From Meghimatium bilineatum (lineage: Eukaryota > Mollusca > Gastropoda > Stylommatophora > Philomycidae): DNA of 64,000 nt. The stretch is taken from the NCBI GenBank assembly GCA_034231615.1, contig CM067299.1:11370469-11434468 (forward strand). The letters are read 5' to 3'. Positions 1 through 11,496 of this stretch are shown one piece after another. Positions within the stretch are counted from its first letter, which is position 1. The number at the start of each line of letters is the position of its first letter. Position numbers and translations under genes: made by a program. The notes under the pieces are model-generated. The model saw nothing but the letters and a program-made list of their open reading frames with translations, had not been told where the DNA came from and did no database searches.

Positions 1-410
1 ATTTCGTGATGCCAGCAGTGATCTGAGTGTGCCAGGCTGAGCGATCAAGTGATGTAGTCTATCAGGAGATAGGATCGATGATACAGTTCTTGAGAGAGCT
101 TTTTAGGTGATCCTTGAAGCGCTTTTTCTGCCCTCCACTTGAACGTTTACCTTCGCACAACTCCCCATAGAATAATCTCTTTGGAAGGCGCTTGTCTGGC
201 ATATGGACGATGTAGCCAGTCCAGCGGAGTTGGGACCTAGTCAGCATTGCATGGATGCTTTGTATATGGGACTTCTGAAGAATTTCCGTATCTGATACAC
301 GATCCTGCCAACGTACTCCCACGAGGTTTCGTAAGCACCAAAGATGAAAAGAGTTAAGCTGTCTCACATAGACAGTCCAGGATGACACATCATAAAGCAG
401 TGTTGGTAGA
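1..410 (-). pseudogene. LINE reverse transcriptase C-terminal fragment
   Basis: The minus strand encodes SSWTVYVRQLNSFHLWCLRN, then GVRWQDRVSDTEIL, QLRWTGYIVHMPDKRLPKRL and FYGELCEGKRSSGGQKKRFK, ending near 62. This is the conserved region after the RT domain in one common metazoan LINE group. It is a 5'-truncated copy running towards the window's left edge. The reading frame is open over at least 110 codons, so decay is modest. Confidence 0.85.
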
Positions 411-2004
411 ATTTCTTTATATTGATAGTTATATTGAGTAACCGTTATAATTAACTTCGTATTTACCTCTTATTTGTCTGGTTACTGCGGCACTTTCCAT
501 TTTATCGGACATCCTCCGATATTTTGGTTATTTATATTTCCCTTGTCAACAACTGGCAAGAATTCAGGAAATGCCCCCACCCCATTTTGCGTTGCTTAAT
601 TACTCAACCCTCTCCAAAGAAAATTGTTGCTAAAGTGTTGGAAAAAAATTACAACTAATTAAAGAAGCATGATTTGTTTCACCTTCTTGTAGAAATTATG
701 TTTTATTTCAAATTCAAACAATTTCCTTGGTGCATGTAAAACAGTTCTGTTTACATCAACTTTTATCAAACCGTTGCCCCCTTCTCAACAACTATCAAAG
801 CTTATCAGACCCTACCACTCTATTTATTGGCGTAATGTAAAAACTGCCCAGCAGAATGGTGGAAACTATGATATGGTGAAAACTATGTAGGATCATGTTA
901 ACAAATATGATGATGCAATCGTTGAAGGACATATATTAAAGGAAGAAAATTATTCTTGGTCGTTGAGATCAGTACTAGAGTTAATACCAGTACTCAAATT
1001 AATACAAGTACTAAAATTAACTGATTCAGCACGTAATTATTTTATAGTTTGAACGCATTAATTTTTTTAGCTCAAAAAATATTACATATATACGCCAGCA
1101 AAAAACATTTTCCGTGTCTAAAAATTGTTGAACTATATCATATTATATGTCAAATTACAGGGAATTGGATGAACTATAAGATATTGATGACTGGCATATA
1201 AAAAGCTATGTATTGCAAAAGTTGTATAAAATAATATAGACATGCATATAATTAAAATGTAAAATTAGATGACACAAAAATTTCACCTATGTGGAACCAC
1301 AGACCACAATACTTTTGACAGAGCATTCTAAATAACCATAATTTGTTGGTAATCCACTTCTGGATACATAACATTTTACAAAATTGATATTTGTTTATCG
1401 GTTTGTGAATTGTTCCCAAACTCGTATCATGGCCTTCGGCTAAGAAATTTTATAATATTGCAGATATAGGTTAGTCAAACTGAAATTATGAAATTTAAAC
1501 ATGATTAAAGTAAGATGTGTTATATGTCTATTCAAAGAAAAGTGAAAGGACTTTATAGATATGTAGACTGTTATAGCAAATGTATGTTAATGTTAAATTT
1601 AAAGAAAGAAATATCCGCACGCACAAAATAAAAATATGAAAATGCGAGAAAATAAATTTCACTTACCAAGGATCCGCTTCAGCAATAACTGTCCTAGAAC
1701 TTTCCTCTTCCTTTCATCATATATGTAATCCAATTTCGAAAACACAATAACTTATAAATGCTAACTGGATTTATAGATTTTTAGTTATTCACAAATTAGC
1801 AATGTGACCCCCAGTTTAAATAATATGAATAGAAAATGTAAATAGTTAAAATAGTGTTCACATGCTACACATCCATAATGTTTATGCAAATATATACAGG
1901 ATCCCAGATAGCAAAAATAGAAATGTTATATTAGTAAAAGTAAAAAAAACTGTGTTAGGAAAATAATTACAAACACACAAGTACCCAGGTACATGATGCA
2001 TCTA
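411..2004. other. AT-rich stretch with no recognised gene
   Basis: I see no coding region here. A short run of the AGTACT..TTAAT repeat lies at about 970-1020 (GTTAATACCAGTACTCAAAT). It resembles the array on the other side of the piggyBac gene at 4072-4290. Confidence 0.5.
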
Positions 2005-3822
2005 TTATATGCTGTGATACAGCTTGAAACAGTACTTAGAACAGAGAGCAGGATTTGAAGAGCAACCTTCACAAATAAATTGGCTTCTAGACTTTTTACA
2101 CTGAACACAATATTTTTGATGTCCAGTATATGTAATAATATGGTTGGCTCCTTGTAGCCTTTCTACTTGATGTGAGATTCTTGGTCTTCCACGTACAACA
2201 AGAGAGGATCCAAGTCGTACATTGTCTGGTGTTAAAATAGCCGCTGCTCTATTCAAGTCATCAATAAGGGATATTTTAAAATCAAGCATGTTGGTTTTCG
2301 TTTTATCTTGCCTTGTAAGGCTATATAGAATTAAAGCATTTGCCTGGCAAATCTCAAGCATCCAGTGAAAGATTTTTTTCCACCATTTATACGTCTTGCG
2401 ATTGAAATTGCCATAGTAGGTCAACATTTGGTCGACTCTGTCACACCCATTCATAGACTGGTTGTAGTCATGGATAACTTTTGGCTTTGTTTTCTGTGTG
2501 TTTCTTCTTCCAACAACAGTAATACTTTCAATTGAAGCCTTAGAAGATATTATAACAACAGGATTTTTTGCCTTTTTGTCCTTCCATGCTGTGACTAGAA
2601 TGGAGTTGTTGTCGTCCAAATAGCTCTTTGTTTGCAACAGATTTAATTTTAATGTTTTTATTTCCAGGGGGAAATTTTTCCTATTTTTGTTTAAGGTTCC
2701 TGTATAATAGGTTTTCTTGGAAAGCAAATAAGTTATTAGCTTGTGGGTTGTATAGTATCGGTCAGCAAATATATGGTGACCGGTACCTAGCGGAGACAGG
2801 AGCGTTTGAAAAACTTTGACCGCCATTCCTCCATCAAGATCTGCCTCTGGATCGTAAGATGTTTTACTACCAAAATATGGTAGCAAATTAACCACATAAC
2901 CAGTTGTGGAATCACAAAGTCCAAATACTTTTATATGATATTTGTGGGGTTTGGTGCCATTATATTGCTTATATTGCCACCGGCCGGTGAAACCAACAAC
3001 CATTTCATCTAGTGACAAATTTTCAAACGCATAAAATGCTTTTTGAAAATTGAACAATAGTAAATTCATAAAAGGCTCTATCTTTGCTTTATTTTCTGAA
3101 AGAGGTTTAGAACAGTGCAACATTGTATGATAGATGCTCAGAAATCTGTCACGAGTAAACATTGAAGGAAAATATTTTGTGTCAAATACTGGAATTGTTG
3201 ACCAATAGTGCCTGACACTTGGACGACGATTGATGCCCATTCCAATCAGAACTGACAGAAATTTTGTCATTTCATACATTGTTATTGGTGTCCATTGGGA
3301 AAAAACAGATCTCTTTTTAGATGGATTGTTGATCATGCATTTGTGTTCAGCAAATGAGTTTATAGAGTTAATGAGTAACTCTAAAACATCATTTGTAAGA
3401 AGAGTCTTCAGGCAGTCCAGTGGTGTTGATCTTTCATTAAGATCAGCATTGACACCGGGTGTATGCCGTGGCAAAAATCGAAAATTATTATTAGTGAAAC
3501 CTTCACTGACTTCTCTCCACGTACATTTAGGAGGTTCTGCCTCAATTCTTCTTCTTTTCACAGAGGAACTACGTGGACCTGGTTGAGGAGACGCCCCCTT
3601 TTGAGCAGGATCTGAAACGGTATCTACTTCATCAGAATTGTTATCTAATCTATCAAAATCAAAACTTGCATCTTCTATGAATTCTTCATCAGAAGTACTA
3701 TCATTGTCACTTTCATTGTCCCAATCAACTGCACTTTCTAGCCATTCTCGGGCTTGTACAGCACTCATACGTACAGAACGTGCTGATGACAAACCTTGGC
3801 CATTTTCTATGTTGCTTGCCAT
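2005..3822 (-). CDS. piggyBac-type transposase, intact
   Basis: DDE transposase (605 aa from the ATG at 3822) that would cut and paste DNA at TTAA sites. The N-terminus is acidic (DWDNESDNDSTSDEEF), followed by a basic patch KRRR. The catalytic core shows the three family aspartates at about residues 272 (LSLDEMVVGF), 354 (FADRYYTT) and 461 (MNGCDRVDQ). The C-terminal Cys-rich zinc-binding domain has C-x2-C, C-x2-C, C and C..H spacing at residues 572-603. I chose the ATG at 3822 over one six codons earlier because the shorter start begins MASNIENGQG; either is possible. There is no frameshift or stop in the typical length range. I could not identify terminal inverted repeats, so the element limits are unknown. 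The intact frame suggests a young copy or a domesticated gene. Confidence 0.95.
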   Translation of the reverse strand: MASNIENGQGLSSARSVRMSAVQAREWLESAVDWDNESDNDSTSDEEFIEDASFDFDRLDNNSDEVDTVSDPAQKGASPQPGPRSSSVKRRRIEAEPPKCTWREVSEGFTNNNFRFLPRHTPGVNADLNERSTPLDCLKTLLTNDVLELLINSINSFAEHKCMINNPSKKRSVFSQWTPITMYEMTKFLSVLIGMGINRRPSVRHYWSTIPVFDTKYFPSMFTRDRFLSIYHTMLHCSKPLSENKAKIEPFMNLLLFNFQKAFYAFENLSLDEMVVGFTGRWQYKQYNGTKPHKYHIKVFGLCDSTTGYVVNLLPYFGSKTSYDPEADLDGGMAVKVFQTLLSPLGTGHHIFADRYYTTHKLITYLLSKKTYYTGTLNKNRKNFPLEIKTLKLNLLQTKSYLDDNNSILVTAWKDKKAKNPVVIISSKASIESITVVGRRNTQKTKPKVIHDYNQSMNGCDRVDQMLTYYGNFNRKTYKWWKKIFHWMLEICQANALILYSLTRQDKTKTNMLDFKISLIDDLNRAAAILTPDNVRLGSSLVVRGRPRISHQVERLQGANHIITYTGHQKYCVQCKKSRSQFICEGCSSNPALCSKYCFKLYHSI

Positions 3823-3969
3823 TATGAGAATTATAAACACGATAAATAAACTAATTTATAACAAATAACTTCGATGTACAAATATGCCACGCTCGTCTTA
3901 TTTAACAAAGATAAGTGTTTACTTCCGGTAGGAAGTAGTTCTAGTTAGTTAAGGTAGTCTAAATTTCTA

Positions 3970-4064
3970 AACAAGACAAAATATTTCATTACTTCTATAA
4001 GTTATACCGGCTGGAAGACATAACGGTTTCTTACTTCTATAAGTTGCTCCGGCCGGTATTTAAT
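3970..4064. repeat. Direct repeat upstream of the piggyBac gene
   Basis: TTACTTCTATAAGTT followed by a CCGGC(T/C)GG block occurs twice, about 46 bp apart. It lies just 5' of the transposase gene and could be a subterminal transposase-binding repeat. No inverted counterpart was found on the other side. Confidence 0.45.
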
Positions 4065-4071
4065 AACAGTG

Positions 4072-4290
4072 CTAAAGGTAGTATTAGTACTAAATTTATT
4101 ATCAGTACTAAAGATAATATCAGTACTAACGTTAATATCAGTAACTAAAGTTAACATCAGTACTAACGTATATCAGTAACTAAAATTAATATCACTACTA
4201 GCGTTAATAGTAGTACTAAAGTTAATATCAGTAAAGCGTTAATATCAGTACTAAAGATAATACCAGTAATAAAGTAATAATCACTAATAT
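4072..4290. repeat. 18-bp minisatellite with TTAA in each unit
   Basis: The unit is about ATCAGTACTAAAGTTAAT, with roughly 12 degenerate copies. Most copies contain TTAA, the piggyBac target. It lies just beyond the 5' side of the transposase gene. Confidence 0.85.
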
Positions 4291-4367
4291 TGCTTTTTTT
4301 AAGGTGTCTATAATGTCGTGTGTACTAATCGAATACATATCCGCACTAAATACAACTCGCATGCCAT

Positions 4368-4728
4368 AGTTTCACCACTACTGTTAATGAGTTAGTTTTA
4401 CCACCACTGTTAATGTTTTTATTTCACCACCACTGTTAATGAGATTGTTTCACGATTACTGTTAATGAGTTAGTTTCAGCACCACTGTTAATGAGTTAGG
4501 TTAGTTTCACCACTACTGCTAATTAGTTAGTTTTACAACCACTATTAATGAGTTAGTTTTACCACCACTATTAATGAGTAATTTCACCATGACTGTTAAT
4601 GAGTTAGTTTTACCACCACTGTTAACTAACTAATGAGTTAGTTTCACCACCACTATTAATGAGTTAGTTTCACCACCACTGTTAATGAATTAGTTTCACC
4701 GCCACTGTTAATGAGTTAGTTCGATCTT
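4368..4728. repeat. 26-bp minisatellite
   Basis: About 13 copies of a unit containing TTAATGAGTTAGTTT followed by ACCACCACTG, with C/T variation. Confidence 0.9.
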
Positions 4729-4999
4729 TGTTTTGGTAAATCGGTGTTACGTTTATGAGCGTAGTCTCAAATCATCACATAATGTTGTCACTACGGTTCT
4801 CGTTGACATATTAGTTATTAATTATTCTTGTTGAGTGTGCATTCTCAAACTCCCACTGGATCTCTTTTTAGACAATGGTGTTAGATTTCCAGATGGATGC
4901 AATCCAGAGAAAGGGCATGTATTGTTTTGTCGTTTTATGTGGGTCAATGGTCCAACGTATTCGCCTTCGTGGTGTTATTAGTGATTTCTTGAACAAGGG

Positions 5000-5735
5000 A
5001 CATCGGTGCAAGTACGGAATGGAAATCAATACAGATAAGAGCAAAATCTTGGTAAACAGCAGAGACACAGAAAACCAGACTAATATCATGATGAATGGAC
5101 ATACGCTTGAGGAGGTGAATACCTTCAAATACCTCGGATCCAGTATATGCAGCGATGGTAAATGCAAAGCAGAACTAAAAATAAGGCTGGAGATGGCTTT
5201 AGCGTCCTTATCAAGGCTAACTGTGATTTGGAAAAGCAACATCAGTGTTGGAGTGAAAATCAATCTGTATTAGTCGCTGGTGCTTTCTGTTGTGTTGTAT
5301 GGTTGTGTGAGTTGGACACTCACTGCGGACATGGAGAGAAGATTACAGGCTTTCGAGTATAAATGCTACAGAATAATTCTACGAATTTCCTATAGGCAAC
5401 ATAAGACCAATGTGTACGTAAGAAATAAAGTAGAGATGTGTGCAGGTGTCCAGGAGCCATTGCTTTCAATAGTGAAACGACGAAAACTAGCATGGTTCGG
5501 ACATGTATGCAGGCACGATTCCTTGTCAAAAACAATACTGCAGGGAACTGTCGAGGGTAGAAGAAGCAGAGGAGTCCAAATAAAGACATGGACAGACAAC
5601 ATCAAGGAATGGACAGGGCAAGATATTTCCACACTCAACCGCATCGCTGAGGATAGAATTCGCTGGAGGACTCTGTGTGCTGAAGCATCCAATGTGGTAC
5701 CCCTACGACCCTGAAGGGTTATGGGTTTATTGATT
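5000..5735 (+). pseudogene. LINE 3' fragment
   Basis: The frame reads YGMEINTDKSKILVNS, EEVNTFKYLGSSICSDGKC, LSVVLYGCVSWTLTADMERR and RRKLAWFGHVCRHDSLSKT. It is then closed by the RIRWRTLCAEAS motif and VPLRP. One in-frame TAG at about 5271 interrupts an otherwise continuous frame. It is 5'-truncated: sequence before about 5000 no longer looks like RT. The 3' end is a TTGATTTGATTGAT-type microsatellite tail. Confidence 0.88.
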
Positions 5736-6720
5736 TGATTGATCGGTGCAATCCTGGCAACACTTTAGGAGTTCGTCTCCTTCAGCAGTTGTTGACGGGT
5801 ATGAATGTTAATAATTTCCATAAACCATTGTTTCTATATCTTCTTCAATCTACCCCTTAGTAGTCTTCCTCATTTCACTAGCATTTGCATATTACTTTAA
5901 TCTTTCAGTAACACTCTGGTCCTCTAGGATGCCCTCGTCCAAGAAACGCATACAAATTGAAGTTTCCGATGTGTATTGCATTTAATCTGTGTTACTTTTC
6001 AAGATTATTAGAATCTATTGAGACGAAGTAATAGTCTATAAATCTGTCAGTTTTATTCATCTGTTGAAGATATAATCTTCTCTGTGATTACTGCATGACT
6101 ATATAATCTTCTATGTGATTACTGCATGAAGATATAATGTTCGCTGTGATTACAGCATGACTAAATAATCAGTATATTATAGAGCAAATTATATTTGTTA
6201 CAGCGAAATAGCAAATGTAACTGTCTCCGCAAAGTGTTGGTTTTATTGTTCGGATTTATAATACATTAGAGAAAACATAAATATATACAAGTGTTATCAT
6301 TATATTTGGACCGTAGTGAAACCATGTTATTAGCGCAGAAACTGTGTGCTATGCCTCCCATCGACAGAATCTGGCTCCGATACAGCCACAATTACCTTTT
6401 CCACACAGTCATTTGCTTGAGACACCCGTGTCATTTGTTGTTTTTTCGCGAAACCAACCTGCACGACTACCCTGTAGTTACTTCTACTTAGTGTCGCTGC
6501 TGCATTTAGTTATATAAAAGATGTGATCAACTGTAGGTCAAAATCGACATCTCCAGAGCGTTTCAAACTTTACACACATAGATGCATGACGACATCAACG
6601 TCACCACACTGTATGAACTACACCATCAAAACACTGGAACACTCCGCCATCAAAATTTTCATCTGAAGCAATCCTGGAGGTTTTAAGTCACTCAAGATAA
6701 TATTGATTTCTAAACAGATC
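5736..6720. other. No gene seen; short 36-bp repeat
   Basis: Non-coding. A unit of about 36 bp containing GATATAATCTTC and GTGATTACTGCATGA is repeated three times at about 6066-6175. Confidence 0.5.
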
Positions 6721-6721
6721 T

Positions 6722-7088
6722 TGGATCAGCGCCTTCGAGCTGAAATGCTACAGGAAGATACTTAGAATATCATGGAAGGATAAAATCAGAAACTCAGATA
6801 TTATAAACACACTGAATATTCAATAGTGTTGGTTACTAAACACAATAACAAAAAGAAAACTACGCCTGTTTGGTCATATAAAGAGACATAACTGTTTAGA
6901 AAGATAAATAATGGAGGTAAGAGTACCTGGGAAGAGGAGAAGGGGCAGACCAAGAAGACGATGGACTGACGACATTAAAGATAACATGAATACATCGCTA
7001 GAAAATACAAGCCACATCGCCCAAGACAGAGAGAGGTTCAGAGAGTTCATTGGCAAGACAACGTTCTGGAAGGAATACGTCACATGAC
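6722..7088 (+). pseudogene. 5'-truncated LINE, same family as 14075-15190
   Basis: It starts abruptly in AFELKCYRKIL and continues through RKLRLFGHIKRHNCLERQI, RRRGRPRRRWTDDIKDNMN and FREFIGKTTFWKEYVT. Nucleotide identity with the minus-strand copy at 14075-14470 is very high. In-frame TAG codons interrupt it (for example in the ECWLLN segment near 6823). Confidence 0.88.
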
Positions 7089-7119
7089 AAAACAGACATT
7101 TGTCTAACTTTTAACCTAG

Positions 7120-7691
7120 CTACAACATTGATTCAAACATCCTTCACCTTGTTGCAACATTGATTCACACAGCCCTCACCGTGTTGCAATATTGATACAG
7201 ACAGACCTCACCTTGTTGCAACATTGATTCAAACAGACCTCCCCTTGTTGCAAAATTGATACAGACAGACCTCACCTTGTTGCAAAATTGATACAGACAG
7301 ACCTCACCTTGTTGCAACATTGATTCAAACATCCTTCACCTTGTTGCAATATTGATTCAAACAGACCTCACCTTGTTGCAACATTGATTCTAACAGACCT
7401 CACCTTGTTGCAAAATTGAATCAAACAGCCCTCATCTTGTTGTAACATTGATACAGACAGACCTAGCCTTGTTGCAACACTAATTCAAACATCCCTCCCC
7501 TTGTTGCAACATTGAATCAAACAGTCCTCCACTTGTTGCAGCATTGATAAAGACAGACCTCACCTTATTGCAGCATTGATAAAGACAGCCCTCATTTTGT
7601 TGCAACATTGATTTAAACAGACCTCACATTGTTGCAATTGTAATTCAAACAGTTCTCATCTTGTTGCAACATTGATTCTGACCTCACCTTG
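7120..7691. repeat. 32-bp minisatellite
   Basis: About 17 copies of a unit containing TTGTTGCAACATTGATTC and AAACAGACCTCACC. It begins about 30 bp after the LINE fragment's 3' end. Confidence 0.93.
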
Positions 7692-8164
7692 TTTGTTATT
7701 TGGGACTCATCTACAAATACATTGAGTTGGTTATCGGGGGCTTCCAAGATATTATGTATATAGAATATATTAACCTCTGTAAGTCAATTACGACTACGCT
7801 TATTTGGCAATCTTTGACCCCCCGCCCATCTTCAGCTTGTCATAAATTCATCAAGAATTCAGAGTCCACTTGCTTAATTATGCCAACATATATTTCCTTG
7901 CTCCCCACCTTTTTTCCTCTCTTTTTTCACTTAATAATAATAATAATATTTTTTTGTACATTTAAAGTGCGAAAAAAATATATGTCCATATTTTTATCTT
8001 AAAATATCAAATTCCTACAATTTAATTGGCATATCAAAAAATGTTTCGTTGACGTCAATTTATGCCAAATCCCACATCCACTCCACTCAACAACTCAACA
8101 ACTCAACATGTCAATATTTTCCAGACCATCTCTCCCTCCCTCACCAACCCCCAATTGTTGAAGT

Positions 8165-8410
8165 AATTTGTGGGTTAGATGTTTGCGACTGTGTACACAG
8201 CAACGCCATCTAAGTAAATCCGCTTCAGACAGAAAGTATTCTCACCGAAGACGGATGTGTCGGGCCATTTCCGCAAATAAAACGCCGACACATCTCATTT
8301 CCACTCTCTGGACTACATCCTGCTGGAAATCTAGTAAGACAATAATCCTGCTACAAGGAAGATCCACCTGGAGTTTGAGAATTAACGCTGAAGAAGAGGA
8401 CAGAAAGTAC
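8165..8410 (+). repeat. SINE-family copy (3' part)
   Basis: Contains CGGATGTGTCGGGCCATT, CTCTGGACTACATCCTG and AATCTAGTAAGACAAT, and ends in a GAAGAAGAGGA tail. The same blocks recur at 61864-62035 and partly at 48858-49105 and 55750-55985, which defines a dispersed family. Confidence 0.75.
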
Positions 8411-9609
8411 TTATTTTTCTTGCTCATTACCTCGTATCGGGGGCTCTCGGGTATAAGCACCAACAAGATGACTATACAATACCCCATATGTTTTTATTTC
8501 TTTGTTTCCATCCCATGACTTCTTTCATATCTCTTAGGATTGTGTTTTATTTCCCCATTCCGCTTACTTTCTTTCAGCTCTGTCTCTTATTATTTTCCCA
8601 AGGCTCCAACCTTTACGAACGATCATATGTCTTCGCCCACAGTGTTGCCATTTAGAAAGCTCATCTGGTGTCTATTTGTTCATTCCTTTCGCACACATTG
8701 TTTTCTTTTCAACTTCTTCCAGGAATACACTTCTGTTGATGACCTGTGATCTATAAAATACCACGTATTGCCTCATACCCACGCTTCAGGAATTCGAGTA
8801 CAAGGTCAAGGTATTCCTAGTCATTTGATGAAGGTCTTGGTTCATGCGATTCCTTCGACAATACGCTCATGTGGACTAATAGGGATTCATCCTTCCAAAG
8901 TGACGCTATTTGTCTTTTTCCGATATCTCCAACATGTGTGTGTGTTTCATTGGTCATCTCTTGTATACTTTATGTCTACAGACATAGTAAATCACGGGAA
9001 ATCACTTAGCGTCACTTTAGAAGGACGATTTCCGATGAGTCAACAGGACTGCATCGGTTTATGTGTGAGTATTAAAGACATTTTACAAAAAATCTTACTA
9101 GAACAGTTCCTCAACAATACATAGGTAGATATTACCCTCTAAATATTAAAATTATAAACTGAAAAAAATGGTTTATATTCACTTTCATTCTATTTTTCTT
9201 CTCCGTACTTCTACGTCCCTGTATGAGAAAGGATTTTCGACGCTTCTTCATTTGTAAACCATAACAAGAAATCAATTAAATATTGAAAATTGCATGAGGT
9301 TGATATCACTGTACCAGATACGCTGCACCACCGAGCACACGCGCACACAATTTTATTTATTAGCGCACAGAGTGTGTTCTTAGTTCACACGTCGTACGTA
9401 TAGAAAATGTGATAAGGACCTTTTTTAATGCGCTTCGGTCGGAGGGCACTATAAATGTGGGGGTGGGGGGGGGGGGGTTGGAGGTCATTGTGTTTCTATA
9501 AAATGGGTTACGTCTAATACAAATATTGAAATTACTGCTCTGAAAGAAACTTTCCGCAATCACTCATGTCACATCATAAACCGGAGCTCTATCATATGTA
9601 AGTCCTAGG
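8411..9609. other. No gene seen
   Basis: Several short open frames occur, but none has recognisable domains or splice-bounded coding character. A G-run (about 9463-9480) is present. Confidence 0.5.
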
Positions 9610-9614
9610 GATCA

Positions 9615-10250
9615 AAGCATCATCATAATGTGCCGTCTCCGCAACAAAGGTCAGCTCCAACAGACCTCCAACATGCACTGTCTCTTGTTTTGGTTGTGCA
9701 TTCTGCTAGACTGTAACTTGTGTATCGTGTAATGTTACTCTACGACTTGTATCTCTGCCTACCTTTTGCTCGCTTCCCTTCGTCGTTACCTTCAAGTAAG
9801 GTCTTCAGCAAGGTCTTTTAATGTGTTCAAAATATTTTATTTGCTTGATATTTATTGCCTTTAATAATTTTTCTTCATATAAAGATATGGTATATTTCTT
9901 TGTTTTCATCTCTTTCCTTGATGTTCTCACTATTCTTCTATGTATCCACATCTCAAGGCATCAAATTTGTTTTCTAATTGAGTGTTTATTGTCCATGTTT
10001 CTGAACCACACATTAATATAGAGTATATATATATATCATTTTATAATTATCAATGTTAGCTTGTTTGTAATTTGTTTAGATGTTAATATTTCCCACAAGT
10101 CATTGAAAGTACTTTTAGCCATTCCTATTCTCCTTTTAACTTCTGTTTCACATCTGCCATAATTTTTGACTATATGTTCAAGATATTGATAATGATCTAA
10201 TGTTGTAGTGTCTCACCATGTATTTTTATGTTTAACTCTTTCAGGACTTG
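9615..10250 (-). pseudogene. Decayed LINE, GAT-tailed family
   Basis: The minus strand reads GRCETEVKRRIGMAKSTFND, then SETWTINTQLENKFDAL. Near the 3' end it reads LAECTTKTRDSACWRS and GADLCCGDGTL, matching the 3' end of the copy at 28900-29330. It has multiple stops and shifts and an internal TA run. The 3' end is at about 9620, next to ATGATGATG. Confidence 0.75.
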
Positions 10251-11040
10251 ATTATGTTTAGGTTTGGACCAAATTAATTTTATAAAATGTCCTTATATGT
10301 GTTTTTTATTGTATCACTTGACATGCTAATATTGATAAATAGTGTATGTGTAATATATCATTGGAAAGGGGAATGGATACAGAATATGAATATATAAGTA
10401 CATTGATGGTATGTCATTACTTCACAAGGTTAGAGTTAGCCTTGTGAAGTAATCAAATATCAAATCAAAGCCAGTATACTGGTGATTGGTCATGTAGACC
10501 CATAGTATAAAGCCAGTATACTGGCGATTGGTCCGGAAAGAGTTAAAACCCACTCTTCTGTGACTTTGCTGATTATCATGGGTTTTGTTTATTGCATCAA
10601 GCCAACATCGACAATCTCTTCTGCCGCTTCGAAAGGCCGCTTGTCTTTGCTGTCTTATTTAAATCAAACTCTATTTTAACGTATCCATTGTTATCAAACG
10701 CTCTATTAATCCAATTTTGATCAGCTTCCACTAATCCTATAATTGTTTTATTTAATCCTCACGACTCACTTAAAATTATAAGGAGTTGACACTTTCAGAA
10801 CAGAAAATAAAACCGCTTAATTCTTTTCTTCATCGGATGTGATAAATTATATTGTGTCTATAAATTCAATGTGCAATGATTTACATTGGTGGTGATACCA
10901 TATCTGATGAATTGTTAGTATTTAGTTCGAAACTATGTGATCTCTGTGCTCTGCGATTTTATAGACACCCTTTACAATGTCCACATGCATAGGAATAGAA
11001 ATTTGAAATCTATGACAAAGTCTGTCATATCAGACTCAAT
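10251..11040. other. No gene seen; short duplicated motif
   Basis: The motif AAAGCCAGTATACTGG(T/C)GATTGGT occurs twice at about 10467-10533. Otherwise featureless AT-rich DNA. Confidence 0.5.
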
Positions 11041-11043
11041 AGG

Positions 11044-11400
11044 GGGTTGTTAACGTTATGTATGCTTCAGACTAACGTTATCTATATCTCAGACTCAAGT
11101 TATATATATATTTCCGACTTACGTTATGTATACTTCAGAATCATGTTATGTATATCTGAGACTCAAGTTATGTATACCTCAGACTCACGTTATGTATGTC
11201 TTAGACTCACGTTATGTATATCTCAGACTCACCTTATGTATGTCTCAGACTAACGATGTGTGTGTCTCAGATTTAAGTTATGTGTGTCTCAGAATCAAGT
11301 TATGTGTGAATCAGGCTAAAAATATGTGTGTCTCAGACTGAAGTTATGTATGTCTCAGACTCAAGTTATGTATGTCTAGACTCAGTTAAGCTATGTCTCA
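11044..11400. repeat. 22-bp minisatellite
   Basis: About 15 copies of a unit containing TCAGACTCAAGTTATGTAT. The open frames across it are repeat translations. Confidence 0.9.
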
Positions 11401-11496
11401 ATCTCAATTTATTTATCGTGCACTTATTTAGTGTGTAGTTTTATCTATTGGTGTACATTGTACACCCATTTCGACTGTATTTAATCAATCTGTATA

